Positions 51,139-59,316 of a stretch of DNA of 64,000 nt are shown piece after piece. A program made the translations under genes and the position numbers. Numbering within the stretch: position 1 is the stretch's first letter; every line of letters begins with the position of its first letter. Source of the stretch: CADEDH01 sp041394285 (lineage in GTDB: Bacteria > Actinomycetota > Acidimicrobiia > Acidimicrobiales > SZUA-35); the NCBI GenBank assembly GCA_041394285.1, contig JAWKIL010000001.1, forward strand, positions 744,001 to 808,000, given 5' to 3'. A model generated the notes under the pieces. It saw only the letters and a list, made by a program, of their open reading frames with translations, was not told the DNA's origin and did no database searches.

Positions 51139-52575
51139 ATGGTGCAGGGCACGTCGTCGTGGGCGGGCAAGAGCCTGGTCACCGCCGCCCTGTGCCGGGC
51201 CTATGCCCGCCGGGGCCTGCGGGTGGCGCCGTTCAAGGCCCAGAACATGTCGAACAACGCCCGGGTGGTGGCCGGGGGCGAGATCGGCACGGCCCAGTAC
51301 CTCCAGGCCCTGGCCGCCGGCGTGACGCCCTCGGTGCGCCACAACCCGGTGCTGCTCAAGCCCGAGGGCGAGACCCGCAGCCAGGTGGTGGTGCTGGGCC
51401 AGGTGGACCGGGCCCTCACCGAGTCGCCGTGGCGGGGTCGGTCGCACCGGTTGTGGCCGGTGGTGGCCGGCGCCTACGACGAGCTGGCCGCAGACGCCGA
51501 GCTCGTGGTGATCGAGGGCGCTGGCAGTCCGGCCGAGATCAACCTGGCCGCCGACGACATCGTCAACATGCGGGTGGCCCGTCACGCCCGCGCCGCCGTC
51601 GTGCTTGTGGCCGACATCGGCCGCGGCGGCGCCTTCGCCGCCCTCTACGGCACCTGGGCCCTGTTGCCGCCGGAGGAGCGGGCCCTGATCCGGGGTTTCG
51701 TGCTCAACCGGTTCCTGGGCGACGCCTCGCTGTTGAGCCCAGCTCCCGAGCTCCTGGAGGAACGCACCGGGGGGCCGGTGATCGGCGTGATCCCAGAGTT
51801 GCGCCATCACCTGCCCGACGAGGACGGCGCCCGCCACCCGGCCACCGTGGCCGGCGGCCGCCGGGTCCGCTGCTTGCGGGGCCCGGCGGCGTCGAACCTC
51901 GACGAGTGGTGGCTGCTCCAGACGGTCACCGATTTCCGCTGGGTGTCCGACCCGGCCGGGCTCGACGATGCCGAGCTGATCGTGGTGCCCGGCTCCAAGC
52001 TGGTGGCCCGGGATCTCGAGTGGCTGCGATCCTCGGGTGCCGATCAGGCCCTGCGGGCCGCCGCCGTGCGGGGTGTACCGATCCTGGCCGTGTGCGGTGG
52101 GGTTCAGGCCCTGGGCGGCCCGGTGCTCGACCCCCATGGCGTGGAGCGCCCGGCCCAGGGGCTGGGGCTGCTGCCGATCACCACCACCCTGGCGGCCGAC
52201 AAGGCGGTGCGACCGGTGGCCGCCCGCTTCGCCGCCGACCTGCCCGGCCCATGGGCGGCGCTGTCGGGCCTGGAGGCCACCGGTTACGAGATCCACCACG
52301 GCGGCCACGAGGGCGGTCCTGATGGGGGAGCGGAGCCGGCCTTCGCCGGCCCGGCCGGCCTGGGCTTCATACAGGGCCCGGTGTTCGCCACCTACGGCCA
52401 CGGCCTGTTCGAGCAGGCCGACACCGTGGCCGCTCTGGCCGGCCGCCGACCCACGGTCAGCCTCGACGCCACCCTCGATCTCCTGGCCGATGCCGCCGAG
52501 GAACACCTTCCCCTCGACCGCCTCCTGACCGAGGCCCGAACTTCGGGTTCTGTCGACGGAGGACGTCACCGGTGA
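51139..52575 (+). CDS. cobQ: Cobyric acid synthase (adenosylcobyric acid synthase)
   Basis: Glutamine-dependent amidotransferase of corrinoid synthesis; 478 aa. The N-terminal ATP site is GTSSWAGKS (4-12), followed by KAQNMSNNARV. The GATase domain has the nucleophile C319 (VCGGVQALGG) and the histidine H386 (GYEIHHGGH). Start is uncertain: ATG 51139 lacks a ribosome binding site and gives a slightly short N-terminus; GTG 51049 would add 30 residues encoded partly by palindrome copy 3. No other cobalamin gene is in the window. Its last codons lie inside palindrome E. Confidence 0.9.
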   Translation: MVQGTSSWAGKSLVTAALCRAYARRGLRVAPFKAQNMSNNARVVAGGEIGTAQYLQALAAGVTPSVRHNPVLLKPEGETRSQVVVLGQVDRALTESPWRGRSHRLWPVVAGAYDELAADAELVVIEGAGSPAEINLAADDIVNMRVARHARAAVVLVADIGRGGAFAALYGTWALLPPEERALIRGFVLNRFLGDASLLSPAPELLEERTGGPVIGVIPELRHHLPDEDGARHPATVAGGRRVRCLRGPAASNLDEWWLLQTVTDFRWVSDPAGLDDAELIVVPGSKLVARDLEWLRSSGADQALRAAAVRGVPILAVCGGVQALGGPVLDPHGVERPAQGLGLLPITTTLAADKAVRPVAARFAADLPGPWAALSGLEATGYEIHHGGHEGGPDGGAEPAFAGPAGLGFIQGPVFATYGHGLFEQADTVAALAGRRPTVSLDATLDLLADAAEEHLPLDRLLTEARTSGSVDGGRHR

Positions 52576-52595
52576 CATTCCCCGTGCACAGAACC
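52546..52595. repeat. Family II palindrome, element E, overlapping the cobQ stop
   Basis: GGTTCTGT (52546-52553) pairs with ACAGAACC (52588-52595) around 34 nt containing GGACGTCACCGGTGAC. The TGA of cobQ (52573-52575) lies inside the interior. It precedes the toxin-antitoxin genes by 150 nt. Confidence 0.7.
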
Positions 52596-52728
52596 GGGGT
52601 GCGACCCGTCCGCTCCCTCCTCCCCCAGGAACTGTGGCGCCTCCTGTCGGCAGCGGGTGTGGAGGGTCAGGTGATCGGTTCGGCCGCCAGCGGCTCGCTC
52701 CACCGGCTGATCGATGACCTCTCTACGG

Positions 52729-52747
52729 AGCGTATACTGCAGCGTAT
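52729..52747. promoter_or_regulatory. Promoter and candidate operator of the antitoxin-toxin pair
   Basis: TATACT (52733-52738) is a strong -10 box, 7 nt before the ATG at 52746. AGCGTAT occurs at 52729-52735 and at 52741-52747, a direct repeat 12 nt apart that straddles the box and the start codon, the usual type of site for a ribbon-helix-helix autorepressor. Confidence 0.55.
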
Positions 52748-52997
52748 GACGACGCCGGTCCCTACCCGTTTCACCGACGAGGAGTTGGCGCTGATAGACG
52801 AGCTGGTGGCGGGTGGCGTGGCCGAGAACCGGTCGGCCGTCATCCGGCGCGGTGTGCACCTTTTGGCGGACTCGGTGCGGCGCTCCCGGATCGGTGCCAG
52901 CATCGCTGAGTCGTATCGGGAGCGGCCTCAGTCACCTGACGACGATGAGTGGGCCTTGGCCAACGCCATAGCGATGACCGAGGCGGAGCCGTGGTAG
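52746..52997 (+). CDS. Ribbon-helix-helix antitoxin
   Basis: An 83 aa DNA-binding antitoxin. The N-terminal strand and two helices (TRFTDEELALIDELVAGG, NRSAVIRRGVHLLAD) match CopG/MetJ-type RHH proteins, and the acidic C-terminus (SPDDDEWALANAIAMTEAEP) is the expected toxin-binding tail. The ATG at 52746 is set by TATACT 7 nt upstream; an in-frame start at 52572 is rejected. It overlaps the toxin gene by 7 nt. Confidence 0.85.
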   Translation: MTTPVPTRFTDEELALIDELVAGGVAENRSAVIRRGVHLLADSVRRSRIGASIAESYRERPQSPDDDEWALANAIAMTEAEPW

Positions 52998-53302
52998 CGC
53001 AGGCCGAGCTCTGGCTGATGGAGACGCCGAATCACAAACGCCGGCCGGTGCTCGTGGTCTCGCGCGACGAGGTGATCCCGGTCGTCAACAACATCGTCGT
53101 GGCCCCGGTCACGAGTACCGTGCGGAACATCCCGACGTGCATTCCCGTCGGGCCCGACGAGGGTATCGACCATGAGAGCGTGGCCAGCTTCGACAACCTG
53201 GCGGCCGTCCCCAAATCGGTCCTGACCACACGGCTCGGCCAACTCGGTGCGGCTGGACGACGCCAGATCTGCCACGCGCTGGATGCCCTGGCCAACTGCT
53301 GA
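52991..53302 (+). CDS. mazF: MazF/PemK-type endoribonuclease toxin
   Basis: A 103 aa toxin. The GTG start (52991) overlaps the antitoxin stop. Family segments are RRPVLVVSRDEVIPVVNNIV, VAPVTSTVR and SVASFDNLAAVPKSVL, all of the MazF/PemK barrel. MazF enzymes cut RNA at short motifs; the target here is unknown. The small overlapping gene pair and the operator predict a conditional growth inhibitor module. Confidence 0.88.
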   Translation: MVAQAELWLMETPNHKRRPVLVVSRDEVIPVVNNIVVAPVTSTVRNIPTCIPVGPDEGIDHESVASFDNLAAVPKSVLTTRLGQLGAAGRRQICHALDALANC

Positions 53303-53319
53303 CCGGCTGGCCTCGGCGC

Positions 53320-54471
53320 TCAGCCGACGTAGGAGCGCTTGGCCACTTCCTCCAGCATGACCTCGGTGGCGCCGCCGCCGATGGGCAGGATGCGGGCGTC
53401 CCGGTAGAGCCGCTCCACCGCCGATTCCCGCATGTAGCCCATGCCGCCGTGGAACTGCAGGCAGTCGTACATCACCTGGTTGACCACCTCGCAACCGAAC
53501 GCCTTCACGCCGCTCATGGCCTTGACATTGTCCTGGCCCTCGTCGTGCATCCAGGCGGCGTGGTACATCGAGGCCCGCACCGCGTCCACCCTGGCCTGGT
53601 TCATCGCCATCCGCTGGCGGATCGCCCCCAGGTCGAACAGGGCGGAGCCGAACGCCTTGCGCTCCTGGGTGTAGGCGAGGGTGATGTCGATGGCCCGCTG
53701 GGCCGCCCCGATCCCCATGCCCACCAGGACCATCCGCTCGTTCTGGAAGTTCTTCATCGTCTCGTAGAAGCCGCGGTGCGGCGTGCCGAGCAGCTGCTCG
53801 TCGGACACCCACACGTTGTCCAGCACCAGCTCGGCCGTGTCGGAACAACGCCATCCGTGCTTGTCGAGCTTCTTGGCCACCGAGAAGCCGTCGGTGCCCG
53901 CCGGCACCAGGAACATCGAGATCCCGTACTTGTTGCCCGGGTCGGTCTTGGCCGCCAGGATCGTCATGTCGCCGTAGACGCCATTGGTGATGAACGTCTT
54001 GGTCCCGTTGATCCGCCAGCCGTCGCCGTCCTTCACCGCCGTGGTGCGGATGCCGGCCACGTCGGAGCCGGCGTCGGGCTCGGTCACCCCGATCGACAGG
54101 ATCGTCTCACCCGCCATCACGCCGGGCAGCCACCGCTCGAGCTGGGCGTCGCTGCCCGAGTTGACCAGGTGGGGCCCGGCCATGTCGGTGTGGACGAGCA
54201 CGGTGGCCTCGAAGCCGCCGAAGGTCGACGAACCGAGGGCCTCGGAGAAGGCGGCCGAGGCCAGCATGCCGAGGCCCAGGCCGCCCAGGCGCTCCGGGAT
54301 CCGGAGGCTGAACATGCCCAGGGCGCCCATCTTGGCCAGCACGTCCCGGGGCACCTTGCCCTCCTCCTCCCACGCCTCGCCGTGGGGGATGACCTCCTTG
54401 GCCACGAACTCGACCGTCTGGTCGTAGATCGCCTGCAGCTCGTCGGTCATGTAGGCGTTGCGATGGGGCAT
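53320..54471 (-). CDS. Acyl-CoA dehydrogenase
   Basis: A 383 aa FAD enzyme. VTEPDAGSDVAG and NGTKTFITNG are the FAD/substrate motifs; the C-terminal part has LQFHGGMGYMRESAVERLYRD, with Glu and Arg residues of the active-site helix. The ATG (54469-54471) follows GGAGGAG. A TACGTT box at 54504-54509 gives a short leader. It oxidises an acyl-CoA, probably short or medium chain; the exact substrate is unknown. Confidence 0.92.
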   Translation of the reverse strand: MPHRNAYMTDELQAIYDQTVEFVAKEVIPHGEAWEEEGKVPRDVLAKMGALGMFSLRIPERLGGLGLGMLASAAFSEALGSSTFGGFEATVLVHTDMAGPHLVNSGSDAQLERWLPGVMAGETILSIGVTEPDAGSDVAGIRTTAVKDGDGWRINGTKTFITNGVYGDMTILAAKTDPGNKYGISMFLVPAGTDGFSVAKKLDKHGWRCSDTAELVLDNVWVSDEQLLGTPHRGFYETMKNFQNERMVLVGMGIGAAQRAIDITLAYTQERKAFGSALFDLGAIRQRMAMNQARVDAVRASMYHAAWMHDEGQDNVKAMSGVKAFGCEVVNQVMYDCLQFHGGMGYMRESAVERLYRDARILPIGGGATEVMLEEVAKRSYVG

Positions 54472-54557
54472 GACTCCTCCGGAGACGTTCGGTGTGCGTC
54501 CCAAACGTAGTGGATCGTGCTGTCCCTGTTCCCACCCGGCCCGCCTGGCCGGCCCGC

Positions 54558-54563
54558 TACCGT
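54558..54563 (+). promoter_or_regulatory. -10 box of the MDR gene (leaderless)
   Basis: TACCGT, 6 nt, then ATG at 54570. A longer frame starting at 54492 is less likely for this reason. Confidence 0.6.
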
Positions 54564-54569
54564 GGGGAG

Positions 54570-55691
54570 ATGCTGCAGCTCCAGTCGAAGGTCAGCGGGG
54601 ACGGGCAGCTCACGCTGGCCCTGGTCGAGGTCGATATGCCGGTGCCCCGGCCCCACGAGGTGGTGGTCCGGGTGGAGGCGGCGCCGATCAACCCGTCCGA
54701 TCTCGGCCTCCTGTTGGGCGGGGCCGACATCACCACCGCCGCCCCGGCCACGATCGACGGGCAGCCGGCGGTGGTGGCCACCGTGCCTCCGGCCGCCCTG
54801 GCGGGCCTGGCCGGGCGCCTCGATCAGAGCCTGCCGGGCGGCAACGAGGGAGCCGGGGTCGTGGTCGATGCCGGCGACAGCCCCGAGGCCCAGGCCCTGA
54901 TGGGCCGCACCGTCGCCGGCTTCGGCGGTGGTATGTACAGCCAGTTCCGGGCGGTGCCGGTGAGCCAGTGCCTGGTGCTGAACGAGGGCACCACCCCCGA
55001 AGACGGCGCCTCGTGCTTCGTGAACCCCCTCACCGCTCTGGGCATGGTGGATACCATGCGGGCCGAGGGCCACACGGCGCTGGTCCACACGGCGGCCGCA
55101 TCCAACCTGGGCCAGATGCTGGTACGGATCTGCGCCGCCGACGGGGTGGAGCTGGTGAACGTCGTGCGGCGGCCGGAGCAGGCCGATCTGCTGCGCTCGC
55201 TCGGCGCCGCCCACGTGTGCGACTCGAGCCAACCCAGCTTCACCGACGACCTGGTGGGGGCGCTCACCGCCACCGGGGCCACGATCGCCTTCGACGCCAC
55301 CGGCGGCGGCCGCCTGGCCGACGAGATCCTCAGCGCCATGGAGGCGGCGGCCATGGCACGGGCCGGCGGCGGTGCCTACAACCGCTACGGCACCAACGTG
55401 CACAAGCAGGTCTACCTCTACGGTCGGCTCAGCCCGGGGCCCACCGAGCTCAACCGCACCTACGGTATGTCGTGGGCGGTGGCCGGCTGGCTGCTCACCA
55501 ACTTCCTGGTCAAGGCCGGGCCCGAACGGGGGGCTGAGCTGCGCCAGCGGGTGGCGGACGAGATCCACACCACGTTCGCCAGCCAGTACACAAAACGGGT
55601 GAGCCTGGCCGGCGCCCTCGACGTGGCCGAGCTGACCAACTACAGCCGCATGGCCACCGGCGAGAAGTACCTCGTGCTGCCCCAGGCCTGA
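54570..55691 (+). CDS. Quinone oxidoreductase-like zinc-independent MDR protein
   Basis: A 373 aa medium-chain dehydrogenase/reductase. The GroES-like part includes PRPHEVVVRVEAAPINPSDL and GNEGAGVVV; the Rossmann part has HTAAASNLGQMLVRIC. The catalytic-zinc cysteine and histidine set of alcohol dehydrogenases is not seen, so a quinone or enone reductase using NADPH is likely. It is divergent from the acyl-CoA dehydrogenase gene. Confidence 0.87.
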   Translation: MLQLQSKVSGDGQLTLALVEVDMPVPRPHEVVVRVEAAPINPSDLGLLLGGADITTAAPATIDGQPAVVATVPPAALAGLAGRLDQSLPGGNEGAGVVVDAGDSPEAQALMGRTVAGFGGGMYSQFRAVPVSQCLVLNEGTTPEDGASCFVNPLTALGMVDTMRAEGHTALVHTAAASNLGQMLVRICAADGVELVNVVRRPEQADLLRSLGAAHVCDSSQPSFTDDLVGALTATGATIAFDATGGGRLADEILSAMEAAAMARAGGGAYNRYGTNVHKQVYLYGRLSPGPTELNRTYGMSWAVAGWLLTNFLVKAGPERGAELRQRVADEIHTTFASQYTKRVSLAGALDVAELTNYSRMATGEKYLVLPQA

Positions 55692-55789
55692 CACCTGGCG
55701 CTGATGACATAGGCCTCTGGCCCGCCAGGGGAGAGAAGCGGACGATCGGGGTAGAAGGCAGGCACTGCCCGTCACGAGAGGAGTCAGCC

Positions 55790-56737
55790 ATGTCCTCCAC
55801 TCCGTCCCCCAGCTCGACCCGCCCGGCGTTGACCCCGGGCGCCGCCGTCGGGCGCATCGTCGTACCGGTGATGGCCGACTCGGGCCATGACCGGGGCATA
55901 GAGGTGGCCACCGCCTGGGCCGACCGTTGGAACCTGCCGGTCGCGCTGGTGGCGGTCGACACCACCGGTAGCGGTGAGGCCGAGGTCCATCTCACCCGCA
56001 CCCGGGAACGCCTCGGTGCCGCCAACGACTTCCCGGTGTCCAGCCAGGTGGTGGACGGGTCCGACGTCGCCGCCGCTGTGGCCGGGATGTTGACCACCGG
56101 CGACCTGGTGGTGATGAGCTCGTCCGGTTCGCCCTCCGGCCGGCCCGGCCCGTCGCACGCCTGGTCTCTGGTGCAGGCGGCGGCCGGCCATCCGGTGCTG
56201 CTGGTGGGGCCGAACGCCGGCCCACCCGCGCTCGACGGCCCGGTGGTGGTGGGCCTCGACGGGTCCGACCTGGCCGAACAGGCCCTGCCGGCGGCGCTGG
56301 CCCTCGCCGCCGCCCTCGGCACCCGGCTGTGGTTGACCCAGGCCGTGCCCAGCACGGTGGTGGCCCAGGCCGAGCACCTGCGGGAGCAGGGCGAGCACGT
56401 GTCGACCAGCGCCTACCTGCGGGACACCGCCGCCCAGGTGGCGGCCGGAGCCTGGGACACCCTGGGCCATCATCTCGTCGGTGGCGCCGATGGCGGCTCG
56501 ATCGACGCCGAGGAGCGGGTCGGCTGGGAGCTGGTGCAGAGCGACCATCCGGCCGAGGCCCTCACCACCTTCGTCGGCGAGCGCCGGGCGGCGGCGCTGG
56601 TGCTCAGCACCCACGGCCAGTCCGGGCTGCGGGCCGACGTGTTCGGCAGCACGGCTCTCGAGGCCGTGGCTCGCTCCTCGGCACCGGTGCTCGTCGTCCG
56701 CCCCGACGGCGGCGACGAAGCCGCTCTCAACGCCTGA
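55790..56737 (+). CDS. Universal stress protein with two UspA domains
   Basis: A 315 aa tandem UspA protein. Domain 1 (about 20-150) and domain 2 (about 160-305) each begin with a strand like RIVVPVMADSG or PVVVGLDGSDLAEQALP. The ATP-binding G-x2-G-x9-G-S type motif is present in domain 2 (THGQSGLRADVFGST). GAGAGGAG precedes the ATG. Such proteins are induced in stationary phase or hypoxia in actinobacteria; regulation here is not visible. Confidence 0.9.
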   Translation: MSSTPSPSSTRPALTPGAAVGRIVVPVMADSGHDRGIEVATAWADRWNLPVALVAVDTTGSGEAEVHLTRTRERLGAANDFPVSSQVVDGSDVAAAVAGMLTTGDLVVMSSSGSPSGRPGPSHAWSLVQAAAGHPVLLVGPNAGPPALDGPVVVGLDGSDLAEQALPAALALAAALGTRLWLTQAVPSTVVAQAEHLREQGEHVSTSAYLRDTAAQVAAGAWDTLGHHLVGGADGGSIDAEERVGWELVQSDHPAEALTTFVGERRAAALVLSTHGQSGLRADVFGSTALEAVARSSAPVLVVRPDGGDEAALNA

Positions 56738-56747
56738 TCCCGGCCCG

Positions 56748-56793
56748 ATCTGGTGTCCCCAGCCGTCAGCGGTGACGGCCTGGGGCACCAGAT
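56748..56793. repeat. Family II palindrome, element B, between convergent genes
   Basis: ATCTGGTG (56748-56755) pairs with CACCAGAT (56786-56793) around exactly 30 nt containing CAGCCGTCAGCGGTGACGGC. Compared with element A, the outer arm changed (GATG to GGTG) on both sides, so pairing is kept. It lies between the universal stress protein and livF ends, a bidirectional terminator position. Confidence 0.8.
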
Positions 56794-56797
56794 GCGG

Positions 56798-57568
56798 TCA
56801 GTTGCGCAACAGGTAAGCGGAGCGGAGCAGCTCCGGGTTGTCCCTCAGGAGCGACGCCTGGCCCGACCACCGGACCGTGCCGCCTTCGAGCACGTAGGCC
56901 GTCGACGCCAGAGCCAGGGCCACGTGGGCGAACTGCTCGATCAGCAGCACCCCGACGCCGCTCTCGGCCACCTGCGACAAGACCGGAACCAGGCGCTTCA
57001 CCACGATCGGGGCCAGGCCCAACGACAGCTCGTCGACCACGAGGATCTTGGGCCGGGACACGAGGGCCTGGGCCAGCACCACCATCTGCTGCTCGCCCCC
57101 CGACAGGAGCCGGCCGCCCACGTCCCACCGCTTCTCCAACTCGGGGAACAGCGACAGGGTGTAGTCGAGGCCCTCGGCCGCCGCCTGCTTGCCCAGGGAG
57201 TAGGTGGACACCTTGAGGTTGTCGGCCACCGACAGCTGGGTCAGCAGCCGACGCCCCTCGGGCACCACCGACACCCCGGCGGCCCGGATGGCGTCGGGGC
57301 GGCGGTTGCCGATCGAGGTCCCGTCGATCGTGATCTCTCCGCTGGCGATCCGCAGGAGACCGGCGATGGCCAGGGCCGCGGTTGACTTGCCGGCGCCGTT
57401 GGGCCCCAGGATCGTGGTCACCTGCCCCAGAGGCACGTCGAGGTCGAGGCTGGGGATCACCCGGTTGGTGCCGCGCAGCACGGTCACGCCCCGCAGGGAC
57501 AGGCCGTCGCCGGCGGGTGCGACGGCGACGGGATCGGAGACGGTGTCGGCCACGGCCGGATCGCTCAT
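56798..57568 (-). CDS. livF: Branched-chain amino acid type ABC transporter, ATP-binding protein LivF
   Basis: A 256 aa ATPase. Walker A GPNGAGKS (55-62), signature LSGGEQQMV and Walker B ILVVDELSLGLAP are intact. The first 20 residues are a variable lead. The ATG (57566-57568) overlaps the livG stop (ATGA) and has GGAGGAG upstream. It is the last gene of the six-gene importer operon and works with LivG on the LivH-LivM pore. Confidence 0.93.
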   Translation of the reverse strand: MSDPAVADTVSDPVAVAPAGDGLSLRGVTVLRGTNRVIPSLDLDVPLGQVTTILGPNGAGKSTAALAIAGLLRIASGEITIDGTSIGNRRPDAIRAAGVSVVPEGRRLLTQLSVADNLKVSTYSLGKQAAAEGLDYTLSLFPELEKRWDVGGRLLSGGEQQMVVLAQALVSRPKILVVDELSLGLAPIVVKRLVPVLSQVAESGVGVLLIEQFAHVALALASTAYVLEGGTVRWSGQASLLRDNPELLRSAYLLRN

Positions 57569-58302
57569 GAGTGGGTCTCCTCCAACGCCTCGTCGCCGCC
57601 CAGGTAGGCGGCCAGCACCTTCTCGTCGGCCAGCACGTCGGCGGTGGGGCCCGACGCCAGCAGCCGGCCGAAATCGAGCACGGCGCTCCACTCACAGCAC
57701 GCCTGGACCAGTTCCATGTCGTGGTCGACCAGGATCACGGTGGCCCCGGTGCGCTCCGGGATGCCCCGGATGATCGCGCTGAGCTGGGCCGTCTCCTCGT
57801 CGGGGAGACCGGCGCCGGGCTCGTCGAGCAGCACCAGCCGGGGTTGGCCCACCACGGCCCGGGCCATCTCGATGAACCGGCGCTCCTTGGCCGGAAGGGT
57901 GCGCACCAGGTCGTTGGCCACCCCGGCCAAGCCGACGAACTCGAGCGCGTCGTCGATGGCGGCCTTGCGGGCGGCGGCGCCGCCGCCCTTGGCCGTGTGC
58001 TCGTAGACGGTGGCCACGTTGTCGAACACGCTCAGGCCCTCGATGGCCTGCTCGGTCTGGAACGTGCGCCGCACGCCCCACCGGGCCCGCTTGAAGTCGG
58101 GCAGGGTGAGCAGGTCCACGCCGTCGGCTCTGATCGCTCCGCTGGCGGGCGTCACGAAGCCCGACAGGACGTTGAAGAACGTGGTCTTCCCGGCCCCGTT
58201 GGGCCCGATCAGACCGCAGATCCCGCCGGGAAAGGTGACGGTCACGTCGGACAGCGACACCACGCCGCCGAACCGTACGGTGAGTCCATCGACGTCGATC
58301 AC
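57565..58302 (-). CDS. livG: Branched-chain amino acid type ABC transporter, ATP-binding protein LivG
   Basis: A 245 aa ATPase. Walker A is GPNGAGKT (33-40) and Walker B RLVLLDEPGAG; the signature is LPAKERRFIEMAR, departing from LSGGQ/LSYGxQR, so hydrolysis may depend more on LivF (inference). The start is GTG 58302, overlapping the livM stop as GTGA. H-loop HDMELV is present. Confidence 0.9.
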   Translation of the reverse strand: MIDVDGLTVRFGGVVSLSDVTVTFPGGICGLIGPNGAGKTTFFNVLSGFVTPASGAIRADGVDLLTLPDFKRARWGVRRTFQTEQAIEGLSVFDNVATVYEHTAKGGGAAARKAAIDDALEFVGLAGVANDLVRTLPAKERRFIEMARAVVGQPRLVLLDEPGAGLPDEETAQLSAIIRGIPERTGATVILVDHDMELVQACCEWSAVLDFGRLLASGPTADVLADEKVLAAYLGGDEALEETHS

Positions 58303-59285
58303 GATGCGATGCCCTTCTTCTCGTCGGCCTTGGTGTTCTGCACCAGGTTCATGAGCAGGCCGAAGCCGAACAGGGACAGGGAGAAGTCGGTCCAGAGCTG
58401 GTGGCCCCAGACGTTCTGGGTGAGGAAGGCCAGGAACAAGGTGGCCAGGACCCCGGCGGCGAGACCGCCCCACAGGCTGCGGATGCCGCCCATCACGGCC
58501 GCTGCGATCAGGAAGATCGCTGCCTGGCGGGTGAAGGGATCGAGGCTGAGGCCCTTGGGGATGGTGCCGGCGAACAGGCCGCCGGCCACCCCGGCCATGA
58601 AGGCGGCGATGGCGAAGGCGTAGAGCTTGTAGCGGGTCACGTCGATCCCGGCGGCCAGGGCCGAGACCTCGCTCTGGCGGATCGAGGCCCACGCCCGGCC
58701 CGGCTTGCGGGTCAGCACGAAGGCCACCGCCATCATGATGATGAAGGCCGCCACGACGATGAAGCGGTAGTAGGCCACATCGGAGGTGGCGAACCCGGGC
58801 CGGCGCATGGGAGCGATGTCGCTCAACTGGGTCACCACTCCGGAGAAGCCGCCGCCCCCGTTGGGGAACTTGATCTGGCTGAGGATGATCTCCACCGCGG
58901 CGGCCAGCATCAGGGTGACGAGGGCGAGATAGAGGCCGCTCACCCGCAGGGCGGGCAGGCCGATCATCACACCGATGGCGGCGGCCACCAGGCCGGCGAC
59001 GATGAGGAGGATGGGGAAGGGGAGCGAGGTGGCGAAGGCCAGCCTCAACGTGACCCACGCCCCGATCCCGTACGGCGCCACCTGACCCAGCGACACCAGG
59101 CCCACCCGCCCGTAGAGCAGGCCGACGCTGGAGGCCAGGATGGTGAAGATGGCGGTCTGGCTGAACCGGGCCACCCAGAACCCGGTGAACAGGGCGGGGA
59201 CCAGGAACATGGCGCCCAGCGCGATTGCTGCGGCCGCCCCCACCTGGAACTCCCGCCGGGGGAGCAGCGCCTTCAACCCTGCCAT
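58299..59285 (-). CDS. livM: Branched-chain amino acid type ABC transporter permease LivM
   Basis: A 328 aa membrane protein with about nine to ten helices. The LivM-type motif is seen in GYIGLVSLGQ-like GRVGLVSLGQVAPYGIGAW, and the conserved cytoplasmic loop GRAWASIRQSEVSALAAGID is the ATPase-contact segment. It follows livH by 31 nt and ends on the GTGA of livG. Confidence 0.92.
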   Translation of the reverse strand: MAGLKALLPRREFQVGAAAAIALGAMFLVPALFTGFWVARFSQTAIFTILASSVGLLYGRVGLVSLGQVAPYGIGAWVTLRLAFATSLPFPILLIVAGLVAAAIGVMIGLPALRVSGLYLALVTLMLAAAVEIILSQIKFPNGGGGFSGVVTQLSDIAPMRRPGFATSDVAYYRFIVVAAFIIMMAVAFVLTRKPGRAWASIRQSEVSALAAGIDVTRYKLYAFAIAAFMAGVAGGLFAGTIPKGLSLDPFTRQAAIFLIAAAVMGGIRSLWGGLAAGVLATLFLAFLTQNVWGHQLWTDFSLSLFGFGLLMNLVQNTKADEKKGIAS

Positions 59286-59316
59286 GACGTGACCTCCGCC
59301 GTTGCGCTCCAGATTG

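Noticed and set aside
52634..52646. Fourth copy of family I (CTGTGGCGCC)
   Set aside because: Only one arm is present, and the loop and opposite arm are missing.
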